NCBI GenBank assembly: GCA_020161365.1
Contig: JAIUNU010000015.1
Span: 1-64,000 of the forward strand
Direction: 5' to 3'
Source: Pseudomonadota bacterium
Lineage (GTDB): Bacteria; Pseudomonadota; Alphaproteobacteria; Caulobacterales; Caulobacteraceae
DNA: 64,000 bases
Position 1 is the first letter of the stretch. Each line of letters starts with the position of its first letter. The notes below the pieces were generated by a model that did not search any database, had not been told where the DNA came from, and was given only the letters and a program-made list of their open reading frames with translations. Made by a program: the position numbers and the translations under genes. This document shows, piece after piece, positions 50,491 to 60,136 of the stretch.

Positions 50491-51717
50491 ATGCCATCGC
50501 TATCTGCCTGGCCCGTCGCCTTCAGCGCGGTTCTAGGCTTCGTGAGCTTCGGCGCGCCTATAGGCGCGGCCGCAGCTCCGGTGACGCTCGCAGCCGCGCT
50601 TGAACGCGCCCAGGCCCAGTCACCGCTCATCACCTCGGCCCAGGCCGCACTGGCCGCCGCTCAAGGACGGGCGCGCCAAGCCGGTTTCGCGCCAAACCCT
50701 GAAGCCAGTCTTCAGAGCGAGAACATCGCCGGCTCGGGACCCTATGACGGGTTCTCCAGCGCCGAGACGACGTTCTCGATCGGTCAAAAGCTCGAACTGG
50801 GCGGAAAGCGCCGCACCCGCGCGGCGGCCGCCCAAGCCGAGGTCGAGGCCGCGATCGTTCGCGTCGCTATTGCTCGCGCGGACCTCACCCAGGAGGTAAA
50901 GGCGCAATATGCTCAGGCCCTTGAGGCGGACGCTCGCGTCGTCCTGGCCAAGGAAGCCGCCGAACGAGCCCGCGATCTAGCCCGCGTGGCCGCCACGCTG
51001 GTCGAGGCAGGACGCGAGCCGCCGCTGAGGGCCTTGCGCGCAAGGACTGCGAGCGACGAAGCCGAGGCAGCCGTTCTGGCGGCGCAGGCCCAGGCCGCCG
51101 CCGCTCGTCGTGCCCTGACCAGCCTTTGGGCCGATCCGGATCCCCAGATCGAACTGGTTGAACCCTCGGCGACGCCGGCGACGTCGGTGGTCATCGATCC
51201 GACCGCCTTCCTGGACGTCCGATTGGCGCGGGCCGAACGCGCCAGCGCCGAGGCGGCGATCGATCGTGAGCGTGCGGCGGGCAAGCCCGACCTGACCGTT
51301 CAAGCTGGGGTTCGCCGGTTCGAGCAAACGGGTGACCAGGCGCTGGTCGTTGGCTTCACCGCGCCCATCCCGATCCGCGACCGCAATCAGGGCAACGTCG
51401 CGGCCGCCCGTGCAGACGCCAACGCCGCTGAAGCGCGTGAGCGCCTGGCGCTCGCGCGGTCCGTCCGGGCGGTGCGCGACGCCCAGGCCTCGCTCAAGGC
51501 TGCCGAGGCCAGGCTCGAAGTTCTTTCCAGCCGGACGGTTCCGCAAGCGCAGCAGGCTGTGGATCTGGCGCGTCAGGGCTTTCAGGCGGGGAAGTTCTCC
51601 CTACTCGACGTGCTGGACGCCCAAGCCGCCCTGTCGGCCTCCCGCAATGACCTCATCGCCGCGCGCCTCGAACGCGCCACGGCGCTGGCCGCGCTCGAAC
51701 GCGCCGCCGCGCAATAG
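50491..51717 (+). CDS. czcC: CzcC-like outer-membrane factor
   Basis: 408 residues of the TolC/OEP family: signal peptide, LAAALERAQAQSPLITSAQAALAAAQG and PNPEASLQSENIAGSGPYDGFSSAETTFSIGQKLELGGKR, then long helical hairpins. It is the outer-membrane exit duct of the RND efflux pump. Followed after 8 nt by czcB. Confidence 0.9.
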   Translation: MPSLSAWPVAFSAVLGFVSFGAPIGAAAAPVTLAAALERAQAQSPLITSAQAALAAAQGRARQAGFAPNPEASLQSENIAGSGPYDGFSSAETTFSIGQKLELGGKRRTRAAAAQAEVEAAIVRVAIARADLTQEVKAQYAQALEADARVVLAKEAAERARDLARVAATLVEAGREPPLRALRARTASDEAEAAVLAAQAQAAAARRALTSLWADPDPQIELVEPSATPATSVVIDPTAFLDVRLARAERASAEAAIDRERAAGKPDLTVQAGVRRFEQTGDQALVVGFTAPIPIRDRNQGNVAAARADANAAEARERLALARSVRAVRDAQASLKAAEARLEVLSSRTVPQAQQAVDLARQGFQAGKFSLLDVLDAQAALSASRNDLIAARLERATALAALERAAAQ

Positions 51718-51725
51718 GACCTGAC

Positions 51726-52949
51726 ATGCCCAGAACCCCTGACAAGACCAAACTGCTGGCCGCCGTGGCGATCAGCAGCCTGCTGGCGGCCACGACCGGT
51801 GTCCTGATCGGACGCTCCGTCCTGGCGCCAAAGACCCCGGTTGCCGCGGCTTCCGTGAGGGCGGAGCAACACGAGGAAGGTGAAGCTGGCAACGCCGAAG
51901 GCGAGGCCAAGACCGGCGAAAAAGAAGCAGAAGGCCACATCGAAATGAACGCCGAACGCCTCGCCGCGTCCGGCATCCGGGTTGAGACCCTGGCGGCCGG
52001 CGGGCTATCGGCCGGTATCGTGGCCCAGGCTTCCGTGGTGGGCTCCCCGGACGGCGCGGCGACGCTTGCGGCTCGCGCCGACGGCGCCGTGGTGCGGATC
52101 AACAAGCGCCTGGGCGACACCGTCGCGGCGGGAGAGGCGCTGGCTTCGATCGAAAGCCGCGACGCGGCGTCCATCAGCGCCGAGCGTTCCGCCGCCGCCG
52201 CCAAGGCGACGGCGGCCCGTCAAGCCTTCGCGCGAGAAAAGCGCCTGTTCGATGCCAAGATCACGGCGCGTCAGGACCTGGAGGCCGCCCAGGCCGAGGT
52301 CGCCATCGCCGAGGCCGAACTGCGTCGCGCGTCCAGTGCCGGCGCGGCCGCCGGAGTGAGCGCCAATGGACGCTATGTGACGGTGTCGAGCCCGATCTCC
52401 GGGAAGATCACCGCCGCGCCGCTGGTGCTTGGCTCCTATGTCACGGCAGGCACGGAACTCTTCCGGGTCGCCAATCCCCGCAAGATTGAGGTTCAGGCGT
52501 CGCTGCCGGCCTCGGACGCCGCTCGCATCGCGGCCGGCGACCAGGCGCTGATCGAAACGCCGCAAGGTACGATCCCCGCCGTTGTGCGGTCGATCACGCC
52601 GGGCGTGGATGTCGAGAGCCGCGCGGCGACCGCCATCCTCACCTTGGCGCAAGGCCAGGCAGGTCTGGTTCCCGGCCAGGCTGTACGCGTTCGGATCGTC
52701 CCGCACGGCGCTGCCGCCACGGATCGCTTTTCGGTTCCTGAAGAGGCGGTGCAGTCGGTCGAGGGCGCCGATAGCGTGTTCGTGCGCGGCAAGGACGGCT
52801 TCACGGTTCGTCCGGTCAAGATCGGCAGACGCGGCGGCGGGCGCATTGAGCTCCTGTCGGGCGTCACGGCTGGCGAACAGATCGCCGGTCAGGGCGCGTT
52901 CCTCCTGAAGGCCGAACTTGGCAAGGGGGAGGCAGAGCATGGGCACTAG
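51726..52949 (+). CDS. czcB: CzcB-like periplasmic adaptor
   Basis: 407 residues of the membrane-fusion family: N-terminal anchor, acidic linker (EQHEEGEAGNAEGEAK), barrel-sandwich domain (AARADGAVVRINKRLGDTVAAGEALASIES), helical hairpin and beta-barrel (FRVANPRKIEVQASLP). The C terminus ends in a His-containing tail. Overlaps the next gene by 11 nt. Confidence 0.9.
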   Translation: MPRTPDKTKLLAAVAISSLLAATTGVLIGRSVLAPKTPVAAASVRAEQHEEGEAGNAEGEAKTGEKEAEGHIEMNAERLAASGIRVETLAAGGLSAGIVAQASVVGSPDGAATLAARADGAVVRINKRLGDTVAAGEALASIESRDAASISAERSAAAAKATAARQAFAREKRLFDAKITARQDLEAAQAEVAIAEAELRRASSAGAAAGVSANGRYVTVSSPISGKITAAPLVLGSYVTAGTELFRVANPRKIEVQASLPASDAARIAAGDQALIETPQGTIPAVVRSITPGVDVESRAATAILTLAQGQAGLVPGQAVRVRIVPHGAAATDRFSVPEEAVQSVEGADSVFVRGKDGFTVRPVKIGRRGGGRIELLSGVTAGEQIAGQGAFLLKAELGKGEAEHGH

Positions 52950-53397
52950 GCGCGCTCTCATGAATTCCCTTTTCATCTTGGCCGGTGTGCTTGGGACGCT
53001 AGCCACCGTGGCTCTGTCTGCGTCAAACGCGCAGGCCCAAGGCAGGCTGAAGCCTCAACCAACCTTCCAGTTGCTGAGCCAGGGTCATTTGAAAGTCCTC
53101 ACAGCGTCGGCCCGGAGCGAGCCTGATGGCTTGAATGTCTCGGGGCTGGTCCGTCGGTCGCCGCAATGGAAGACAGGCGTTGCGGGACACCTTGATATCG
53201 AGGTCTTCGATCAGGCGGGCCGCCCCTTGGGGGCCACCACGGTGGTCTGGAGCGGTTCACTCGGTCTGAACGGATACAACAGAGCCGCTCGCTACGATGC
53301 TCGGCTCGTGGGCGTCGATCCCGGTGAAGTAGCTCGTATCACAGTCGCCTATCATCCCGTCGCACACGCGGCCAAGCCACTGGAGGCCGCGCGATGA
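52939..53397 (+). CDS. Exported protein between czcB and czcA
   Basis: 152 residues with a signal peptide ending AQA-QG and a beta-rich mature part (HLDIEVFDQAGRPLGATTVVWSG, ARYDARLVGVDPGEVARITVAYHP). Overlaps czcB and, by 4 nt, czcA, so it is a fixed part of the operon. Family not recognised; a periplasmic accessory of the pump is the likely role. Confidence 0.6.
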   Translation: MGTRRALMNSLFILAGVLGTLATVALSASNAQAQGRLKPQPTFQLLSQGHLKVLTASARSEPDGLNVSGLVRRSPQWKTGVAGHLDIEVFDQAGRPLGATTVVWSGSLGLNGYNRAARYDARLVGVDPGEVARITVAYHPVAHAAKPLEAAR

Positions 53398-56300
53398 TCG
53401 GCAGGATTCTTGATTTCTCCGTCCGCGCGCGCTGGGCGGTCATCGGCGTGGTGGCGTTGATCGCCGCGCTGGGCGTCTACAACCTAGTGCAACTGCCGAT
53501 CGACGCGGTGCCCGACATCACCAACAAGCAGGTGCAGATCAACACAGTCGTTCCAGCCCTGGCTCCGGCCGAGGTGGAAAAGCTCGTCACCTTCCCGGTC
53601 GAAACCGCTATGTCCGGGATCCCAGGCCTGGAAAGTACGCGCTCGATTTCGCGAAACGGCTTCTCGCAGGTCACCATCGTCTTCAAGGAAAACACCGACC
53701 TCTACTTCGCTCGCCAGCAGGTCTCCGAACGTTTGACCGGCGTTGGCCAGACCCTGCCCGAGGGCGCGCAGCCGGCCATGGGTCCGATCTCGTCGGGCCT
53801 CGGCGAAGTGCTGATGTGGACGGTCGCCTATGACCATCCCGGCGGGCGCGGGGCTAAGGTCAAGGACGGCGCGCCCGGCTGGCAATCGGATGGCGCCTAT
53901 CTGACGCCAGCGGGCGAACGCCTGACCGACGCTGTCGCCCAGGCGGCCTATCTGCGCGAGGTCCAGGACTGGATCGTCCGGCCGCAGATGCGCGGGGTGG
54001 CCGGCGTCGCCGGCGTCGACTCCATCGGCGGCTATGAAAAGCAGTTCGCCGTCCAGGCCGACCCGGGACGCATGGCGTCCTATGGGGTGTCGTTCAGCGA
54101 GCTGAGCAAGGCGTTGGAGGCGGCCAATATCGCCGTAGGCGCCAACTTCATGGAGCGCGGCGGCGAGGCCTATCTGGTCCGTGCCGACGCGCGCGTTCGC
54201 AACATCGACGAGATCGCAGGCGCCACGGTCGCCACGCGGCAAGGCGTGTCGATCCGAGTGGCAGACGTCGCCACCGTCAAGGTCGGCGGCGGCTTGCGGA
54301 CCGGCGCGGCCTCGGAAAACGGCGAAGAAGTGGTCGTCGGCACCGTGCTGATGCTAACCGGCGAAAACAGCCGCACCGTGGCCGGCGCTTCGGCTGAACG
54401 GCTCAAGGAGATCGCCAAGAGCCTGCCGCCTGGGGTGAAGGTGCAGATCACCTACGATCGCTCCAAGCTGGTCAACGCCACCATCAAGACCGTCGAGAAG
54501 AACCTGGTCGAAGGCGCCTTGCTGGTCATCGTGGTTCTGTTCTTGCTGCTGGGGAACTTCCGCGCCGCCCTAATCACCGCCTTGGTCATACCGCTGTCGA
54601 TGCTGATGACGGCGATCGGCATGAACAGGCTGGGCGTGTCGGGCAACCTCATGAGCCTGGGGGCCCTGGACTTTGGCCTCATCGTCGACGGCGCGGTGAT
54701 CATTGTCGAGAACAGCCTGCGTCGGCTGGCCGACCGTCAGCACCATGAGGGCCGGCTCCTGACCCTCAGCGAGCGTCTTCGCGAGACCCGTGAAGCCGCC
54801 CGCGAGATGATCGCCCCGACCGTCTACGGCCAGGCGATCATCCTACTGGTATATGCGCCGCTGCTGACCTTCACCGGCGTCGAGGGAAAGACCTTCTCGC
54901 CGATGGCCATCACCGTGATGCTGGCCCTGGCTGCGGCTTTCGTGCTGTCGCTGACCTTCATTCCGGCGATGATCGCTCTGCTCATTCGCGGCAAGGTCGC
55001 GGAGAAGGAAGTGGGCATGGTCCGTTGGACCAAGGTTCGCTACGAGCCGTTGCTGCGCAAGTCGGTCGCCAAGCCGTGGCCGGTGATCGGCGCGGCCGTG
55101 GGCATGTTCGTCCTGGCCATGGTCACCTTCTCGTTCCTGGGCCGGGAGTTCACGCCCCAGCTCGACGAGAAGGACCTGGCCGTCCAGGCCCTGCGCATCC
55201 CGTCCACGTCGCTGGAGCAATCGCTGCGTATGCAGCGGCAAATCGAACGGACGATCGCCGCCTTCCCCGAAGTCGAGTTCGTCTATTCCAAGACAGGCAC
55301 GGCCGAGGTGGCAAGCGATCCGATGCCGCCTAACGCCTCGGACAGCTTCATCATTCTCAAATCGCAGGACGAATGGCCCAACAAGAAGGAGAGCAAGGCG
55401 CAACTCGTCGCCCGCATGGAGAAGAAGCTCGAGGGCCTGACCGGCAACGTCTACGAGTTCAGCCAACCCATCCAGATGCGGTTCAACGAGCTGATCGCCG
55501 GTGTGCGCGGCGACGTGGCGATCAAGGTCTATGGCGATGACCTGGACGCCATGACCGCCAGCGCCGGCCAGATCGCCAAGGCGCTGCAGAGCGTAAAGGG
55601 CGCCGCCGACGTCAAGGTCGAACAGACCTCGGGCTTCCCGACCCTGGACGTGTCGCTTGACCGCGACGCGATCGGGCGCCTGGGCCTGAGCGTCGAAGAG
55701 GTCGCCGACACCCTGGCGGTGGCAATGGGCGGACGCGAGTCCGGCCTGATCTTCCAGGGCGACCGACGCTTCGACATCGTCGTGCGCCTTCCCGACGCCA
55801 CCCGCAACGACCTGGACGCGGTCGGTGCGCTGCCGGTGATGCTGCCTGAAAGGGCAGGGGGCGGCGCGCGCTTGTCGGTGCCGCTGCGTGACGTGGCCCG
55901 CTTCTCCTATTCGGAGGGCCTCAACCAGGTCAGCCGCGAGAATGGCAAGCGTCGGGTCGTGGTGCAGGCCAACGTGCGTGGCAACGACCTGGGCTCGTTC
56001 GTCTCCGAGGCGCAAGCCAAGGTCGATGCGCAGGTCAAGCTGCCGGCCGGCTCCTGGGTCGAGTGGAGCGGGCAGTTTGAGAACCTCAAGGCGGCGCAAG
56101 CGCGTCTCGCCCTGGTCGTTCCGCTCTGCTTCCTGCTGATCTTCGCCCTGCTCTACATGGCGCTGGGCGGCTTTGCGCCGGCCCTGGCGGTGTTCTCGGC
56201 CATCCCCCTGGCCCTAGCAGGTGGGGTCTTTGGCCTGGCGCTGCGAGGCATCCCGTTCTCGGTCTCGGCCGCCGTCGGGTTCATCGCGCTCTCAGGCGTG

Positions 56301-56636
56301 GCCGTGCTCAACGGCCTGGTGATGATGACCGCCATCCGCCAGCGGCTAGCCCAGGGCTTCGAACTGGAAAAGGCGATCATCGACGGGGCCATGGAGCGGC
56401 TGCGTCCGGTGATGATGACGGGTCTGGTCGCGTCCCTGGGCTTCGTGCCCATGGCCCTGGCCACGGAAACCGGCGCGGAGGTCCAGCGACCATTGGCCAC
56501 CGTGGTCATCGGCGGCCTGATCACCGCCACCGCCCTGACCCTGTTCGTCCTGCCGGCGATCTGCCGGTTCGTCCTGCGCAAGACGCCCAAGGCTTCGGTG
56601 GAGCCTTCCGCGCCGCCCCAAGAGCAAGGTGCCTAA
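53394..56636 (+). CDS. czcA: CzcA-like heavy-metal RND transporter
   Basis: 1080 residues with twelve predicted helices and two large periplasmic loops. ALDFGLIVDGAVIIVENSLRRLA (about residue 420-440) is the HME-RND signature with the two proton-relay Asp and a Glu, pointing to zinc, cobalt, cadmium or nickel export. N terminus GRILDFSVRARWAVIG and IDAVPDITNKQVQINT are typical CzcA. Overlaps the DUF190 gene. Confidence 0.95.
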   Translation: MIGRILDFSVRARWAVIGVVALIAALGVYNLVQLPIDAVPDITNKQVQINTVVPALAPAEVEKLVTFPVETAMSGIPGLESTRSISRNGFSQVTIVFKENTDLYFARQQVSERLTGVGQTLPEGAQPAMGPISSGLGEVLMWTVAYDHPGGRGAKVKDGAPGWQSDGAYLTPAGERLTDAVAQAAYLREVQDWIVRPQMRGVAGVAGVDSIGGYEKQFAVQADPGRMASYGVSFSELSKALEAANIAVGANFMERGGEAYLVRADARVRNIDEIAGATVATRQGVSIRVADVATVKVGGGLRTGAASENGEEVVVGTVLMLTGENSRTVAGASAERLKEIAKSLPPGVKVQITYDRSKLVNATIKTVEKNLVEGALLVIVVLFLLLGNFRAALITALVIPLSMLMTAIGMNRLGVSGNLMSLGALDFGLIVDGAVIIVENSLRRLADRQHHEGRLLTLSERLRETREAAREMIAPTVYGQAIILLVYAPLLTFTGVEGKTFSPMAITVMLALAAAFVLSLTFIPAMIALLIRGKVAEKEVGMVRWTKVRYEPLLRKSVAKPWPVIGAAVGMFVLAMVTFSFLGREFTPQLDEKDLAVQALRIPSTSLEQSLRMQRQIERTIAAFPEVEFVYSKTGTAEVASDPMPPNASDSFIILKSQDEWPNKKESKAQLVARMEKKLEGLTGNVYEFSQPIQMRFNELIAGVRGDVAIKVYGDDLDAMTASAGQIAKALQSVKGAADVKVEQTSGFPTLDVSLDRDAIGRLGLSVEEVADTLAVAMGGRESGLIFQGDRRFDIVVRLPDATRNDLDAVGALPVMLPERAGGGARLSVPLRDVARFSYSEGLNQVSRENGKRRVVVQANVRGNDLGSFVSEAQAKVDAQVKLPAGSWVEWSGQFENLKAAQARLALVVPLCFLLIFALLYMALGGFAPALAVFSAIPLALAGGVFGLALRGIPFSVSAAVGFIALSGVAVLNGLVMMTAIRQRLAQGFELEKAIIDGAMERLRPVMMTGLVASLGFVPMALATETGAEVQRPLATVVIGGLITATALTLFVLPAICRFVLRKTPKASVEPSAPPQEQGA

Positions 56637-56979
56637 GATGATCCCGGGCCAAGCACTGCTGCTACGAATTTACACCGACGAAAACGCCATGACCGGCGAT
56701 CAGCGCTTCTTCGACATTCTCGTCGAGCGGGCGCGATCGATGGGCCTGGCCGGTGCCACGGTGCTGAGGGGACTGCGAGGCTTTGGGGCCTCCAGCACGC
56801 TGCACGGCGGCCAACCGTTCGACCTGGTGCCCAACCTGCCGGTGGTCGTCGAGATCGTCGACGAGGAGGCCAAGCTCAAGGCCTTCATCGACGCCCTGAC
56901 CCCGGAAGACGAGGTGGGGCTGGTGACCTTGGAGAAGGTCGAGGTGGTCCGCTACGGCGGCCATCGCCACCGGTTCTGA
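56629..56979 (+). CDS. DUF190 protein (PII-like)
   Basis: 116 residues (GTG 56629 overlapping czcA, or ATG 56638): LLLRIYTDENAMTGDQRFFDILVERARSMGLAGATVLRG and PVVVEIVDEEAKLKAFID, ending in a GGHRHRF tail. DUF190 proteins have a PII fold and accompany metal or CrcB-type transporters. The 3' end of another DUF190 gene survives at 57127-57207. Confidence 0.8.
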   Translation: MPKMIPGQALLLRIYTDENAMTGDQRFFDILVERARSMGLAGATVLRGLRGFGASSTLHGGQPFDLVPNLPVVVEIVDEEAKLKAFIDALTPEDEVGLVTLEKVEVVRYGGHRHRF

Positions 56980-57043
56980 CCCTTGCCGGCGCGTCGCTTG
57001 TCGCGGCGCGCCGGACCTTTCTCTTCTTGACAGAGATCCGCCC

Positions 57044-57207
57044 ATGGGCGCGGAACACGGACACGACCACACCAGCGGTAAGATGCTGACCCTCGCCTGC
57101 ACGGGTTTCTGGACAGCCTGCCCTAGGGCGAGGACGCCGGTCTGATTACCCTCGAGACCATCGTGATCGTCGCGCCCAGCGGTCACCGCCATCATAGCCC
57201 TTCCTGA
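57044..57207 (+). pseudogene. Scar: czcD N-terminus joined to the 3' end of a second DUF190 gene
   Basis: 57044 opens MGAEHGHDHTSGKMLTLA, the His-rich start of a CzcD-type CDF transporter, but the frame ends at 57145. In another frame 57127-57207 reads GEDAGLITLETIVIVAPSGHRHHS, close to the tail of the intact DUF190 protein upstream. A deletion has removed most of both genes. Confidence 0.65.
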
Positions 57208-57223
57208 TCCTGGAGACGACGTC

Positions 57224-59257
57224 ATGACCACCGCCACGCAGCCGCCCGAAGCGCGTCACGAACAGGATCCTGATCACGGGCATGACGATGGCGACGATCA
57301 TGACGACAACGCCGGCGGTCACAGCAACGGCGGGATGTTCGGGGAACGAACCGAGCTGATCTTCGCGATTGGTTCGGGCCTCGCCCTGGCGGCGGGGTGG
57401 CTGATCAGCCTGCGCGCGCCGGGCATGGTCCCTCTGATCTGTTTCCTGATCGCCTACGGGCTGGGTGGCTTCTTCACCCTGAAGGAGGCAGTCGAGAACC
57501 TGCGCAAGCGCCAGTTCGAGATCGACAGCCTGATGCTGGTGGCGGCCGCTGGCGCGGCGGCCCTGGGCCAGTGGGCCGAGGGGGCACTGCTGCTCTTCCT
57601 GTTCAGCATCGGCCACGCTCTGGAGCATTTCGCGATGGGCCGCGCGCGCCGGGCCATCGAGGCCTTGGCCAAGCTGGCGCCGGAGCACGCCAACGTCCGG
57701 CGCGGCGACACCGTCGTCGAGGTGCCGGTCGAGGATCTGCGGATCGATGACATCGTGCTGGTCCGGCCCAACGAGCGGATCGCCTCCGATGGTGTCGTCG
57801 TGGCCGGTCAGAGCAGCGTCGACCAGGCGCCCGTCACGGGTGAGAGCGTGCCGGTCGACAAGCGGCCAGTGTCCGACCCGGCCTTGAGTTTCGAGCGGGC
57901 CAGCGCCGAGCATCGGGTGTTCGCCGGCACGATCAATGGGGCGGGGGCGCTGGATGTCCGCGTCGCCCGCAAGGCGTCGGAGACTACGCTGGCCCGCGTG
58001 GTCAAGATGGTCGCCGAGGCCGAGGCCCAGCGCTCGCCCACCCAGCAGTTCACCGACAAGTTCGAGCGGATCTTCGTGCCGTCGGTGCTGGTCGGGGTCG
58101 GGCTGTTGATGCTGGCCTTCCTGGTCGTCGACGAACCGTTCAGTGTCAGCTTCTACCGCGCCATGGCGGTCCTGGTCGCCGCCAGTCCCTGCGCCCTGGC
58201 CATCTCGGTGCCCAGCGCGGTCCTTAGCGGCGTGGCCCGGGCCGGGCGCGGCGGCGTCCTGGTCAAGGGCGGCGGCCCCCTGGAGAACCTGGGGACCCTG
58301 AGCGCCATGGCCTTCGACAAGACCGGCACCCTCACGGAGGGAAAGCCGCGCGTGACCGACGTGCAGCCCATCCAGGGCGTGGAGGAGCGTGAATTGCTCG
58401 CCGTCGCTGTCGCCGTCGAGGCGCTGAGCGATCATCCCCTGGCCGCGGCGGTCGTCCGTGACGGCGGCGAGCGTCTGGGGGCGCACGCCCCGCCGGTCGC
58501 TGAAGGGGTCAACAGCCTGACCGGCAAGGGCGTGCAAGCGCAGGTCTCAGGTTCGGCGGCGATCATCGGTAAGCCTGGGCTGTTTGACGGCAAGGACGCG
58601 CCGGTGATGACGAACGCCGTGCGCGCCATGGCGGAAGACCTGGAGGCGCAGGGCCGCACGGTGATGGTCGTGCATCACGGCGACCGCTTCCTGGGCGTCC
58701 TGGGCTTGATGGACACGCCCAGGTCGGCGGCCAAGGCCGTCATCCAGCGGCTCCGCCGCCTGGGGATCAAGCGCATCGTTATGCTGTCGGGCGACAACCA
58801 AACCGTCGCCGACGCTGTGGCCAAGGAACTGGGCCTGGATGAGGCGCGCGGCGGGCTGATGCCCGAGGACAAAGTAGCGATCATCCAGGCGCTCGCGGCC
58901 AGGGAAGGCAAGGTCGCCATGGTCGGCGACGGCGTTAACGACGCGCCCGCCATGGCCAATGCGACCGTCGGGGTGGCGATGGGTGCGGCCGGATCAGACG
59001 TGGCGCTGGAAACCGCCGACGTGGCGCTGATGGCAGATGATCTCAGTCATCTGCCGTTCGCGGTCGGCCTCAGCCGGCAGACCAGCTGGATCATCAAGCA
59101 GAACCTTTGGGTGAGCCTGGGAATGGTGGCGCTCTTGATACCGGCCACGCTTTTTGGCCTGAAGATCGGCGCGGCCGTCGTGTTCCACGAGGGCTCGACG
59201 CTTTTGGTGGTTGCAAACGCTTTGCGACTGCTGACCTACCGCGACAGGACCGTGTAG
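57224..59257 (+). CDS. Heavy-metal P1B-4 type ATPase (CzcP/CoaT-like)
   Basis: 677 residues. A His/Asp-rich N terminus stands in place of a CxxC metal domain. The TM helix motif is ASPCALAIS (SPC, not CPC), which marks the P1B-4 group (cobalt, zinc). Phosphorylation site DKTGTLTEGKPRVTD, the HP motif (LSDHPLAAAV) and GDGVNDAPAMA are present. Exports metal ions at the cost of ATP. Confidence 0.9.
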   Translation: MTTATQPPEARHEQDPDHGHDDGDDHDDNAGGHSNGGMFGERTELIFAIGSGLALAAGWLISLRAPGMVPLICFLIAYGLGGFFTLKEAVENLRKRQFEIDSLMLVAAAGAAALGQWAEGALLLFLFSIGHALEHFAMGRARRAIEALAKLAPEHANVRRGDTVVEVPVEDLRIDDIVLVRPNERIASDGVVVAGQSSVDQAPVTGESVPVDKRPVSDPALSFERASAEHRVFAGTINGAGALDVRVARKASETTLARVVKMVAEAEAQRSPTQQFTDKFERIFVPSVLVGVGLLMLAFLVVDEPFSVSFYRAMAVLVAASPCALAISVPSAVLSGVARAGRGGVLVKGGGPLENLGTLSAMAFDKTGTLTEGKPRVTDVQPIQGVEERELLAVAVAVEALSDHPLAAAVVRDGGERLGAHAPPVAEGVNSLTGKGVQAQVSGSAAIIGKPGLFDGKDAPVMTNAVRAMAEDLEAQGRTVMVVHHGDRFLGVLGLMDTPRSAAKAVIQRLRRLGIKRIVMLSGDNQTVADAVAKELGLDEARGGLMPEDKVAIIQALAAREGKVAMVGDGVNDAPAMANATVGVAMGAAGSDVALETADVALMADDLSHLPFAVGLSRQTSWIIKQNLWVSLGMVALLIPATLFGLKIGAAVVFHEGSTLLVVANALRLLTYRDRTV

Positions 59258-59336
59258 CTGGGCTTCAGCAACGTGCCTCGCGGCGAACGTCAAACCTCCG
59301 AGCTAAGCGCCCGTCGAAACTTGCGCCGGTGCCATG

Positions 59337-60077
59337 CTAGATTGCCGTGAAATTGACCTCGTGATTCATGGCGGCCGCGCCCAGTTCCACATGCTCGGGG
59401 ATGCGGCCGTCGGCCTTGCGCTCGCTGTAGCGGTCGACGAGGTAGTCGGCGCGGTCGCGGGTCAGCAGGGTGAACTTCACCAGCTCCTCCATGACGTCGA
59501 CGACGCGGTCGTAGTAGGCCGAGGGTTTCATGCGGTCCTGCTCGTCGAATTCCTTGTAGGCCATGGCCACCGAGGACTGGTTGGGGATGGTGATCATCCG
59601 CATCCAGCGGCCCAGTAGGCGCAGGGTGTTGACCGCGTTGAACGACTGGGAGCCGCCGCTGACCTGCATGACCGCCAGGGTTCGGCCTTGCGTCGGGCGC
59701 ACGCTGCCGATCTCCAGCGGGATCCAGTCGATCTGGGCCTTCATGATCCCGCTGATCGCGCCGTGGCGTTCAGGGCTGCACCAGACCTGGCCCTCGGACC
59801 AGAGCGACAGCGCCCGCAGTTCCTGGACCTTCGGGTGGTCGGGGCCAGTGGCGTCGGGCAGCGGCAGGTCGCGAGGGTCGAAGATCCGGGTCTCGCAGCC
59901 CAGGGCCTGGAGGATGCGAGCGGCCTCCTCGACGAGCAGCCGGCTGAACGAGCGCTCGCGCAGCGACCCATAGAGCAGCAGGATCCGAGGTGGATGGGTC
60001 GCCCGCGTCGCCGTCTCCAGCCTCTGCGGATCGATCGGGGCCAGGAACTGCGGCTGCAGCGCGGGAAACTCAGTCAT
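59337..60077 (-). CDS. arsH: ArsH NADPH-dependent flavoprotein
   Basis: 246 residues: LLLYGSLRERSFSRLLVEEAARIL (FMN loop), SPERHGAISGIMKAQIDWIPL and GRTLAVMQVSGGSQSFNAVNTLR are ArsH hallmarks. ArsH oxidises organoarsenicals. Divergent from arsR across a shared operator. Confidence 0.95.
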   Translation of the reverse strand: MTEFPALQPQFLAPIDPQRLETATRATHPPRILLLYGSLRERSFSRLLVEEAARILQALGCETRIFDPRDLPLPDATGPDHPKVQELRALSLWSEGQVWCSPERHGAISGIMKAQIDWIPLEIGSVRPTQGRTLAVMQVSGGSQSFNAVNTLRLLGRWMRMITIPNQSSVAMAYKEFDEQDRMKPSAYYDRVVDVMEELVKFTLLTRDRADYLVDRYSERKADGRIPEHVELGAAAMNHEVNFTAI

Positions 60078-60099
60078 GCAAGCGACTCCAACATCGTCA

Positions 60100-60136
60100 T
60101 TGATCCGTCTCATATTTCCAGCATATTGGAAATATG
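60100..60136 (+). promoter_or_regulatory. ars promoter and ArsR operator
   Basis: TTGATC (60100-60105), a 16-bp spacer and CATATT (60122-60127), covered by the perfect dyad CATATTTCC-N8-GGAAATATG (60111-60119, 60128-60136). The dyad includes the arsR ATG (60134), so the message is probably leaderless and self-repressed. Confidence 0.75.

Noticed and set aside
54843..56099. 418-codon minus-strand frame inside czcA
   Set aside because: Antisense shadow of a conserved RND gene.
57224..59257. Naming the P-type ATPase CadA/ZntA
   Set aside because: The membrane motif is SPC instead of CPC and there is no N-terminal CxxC domain, so P1B-4 fits better.
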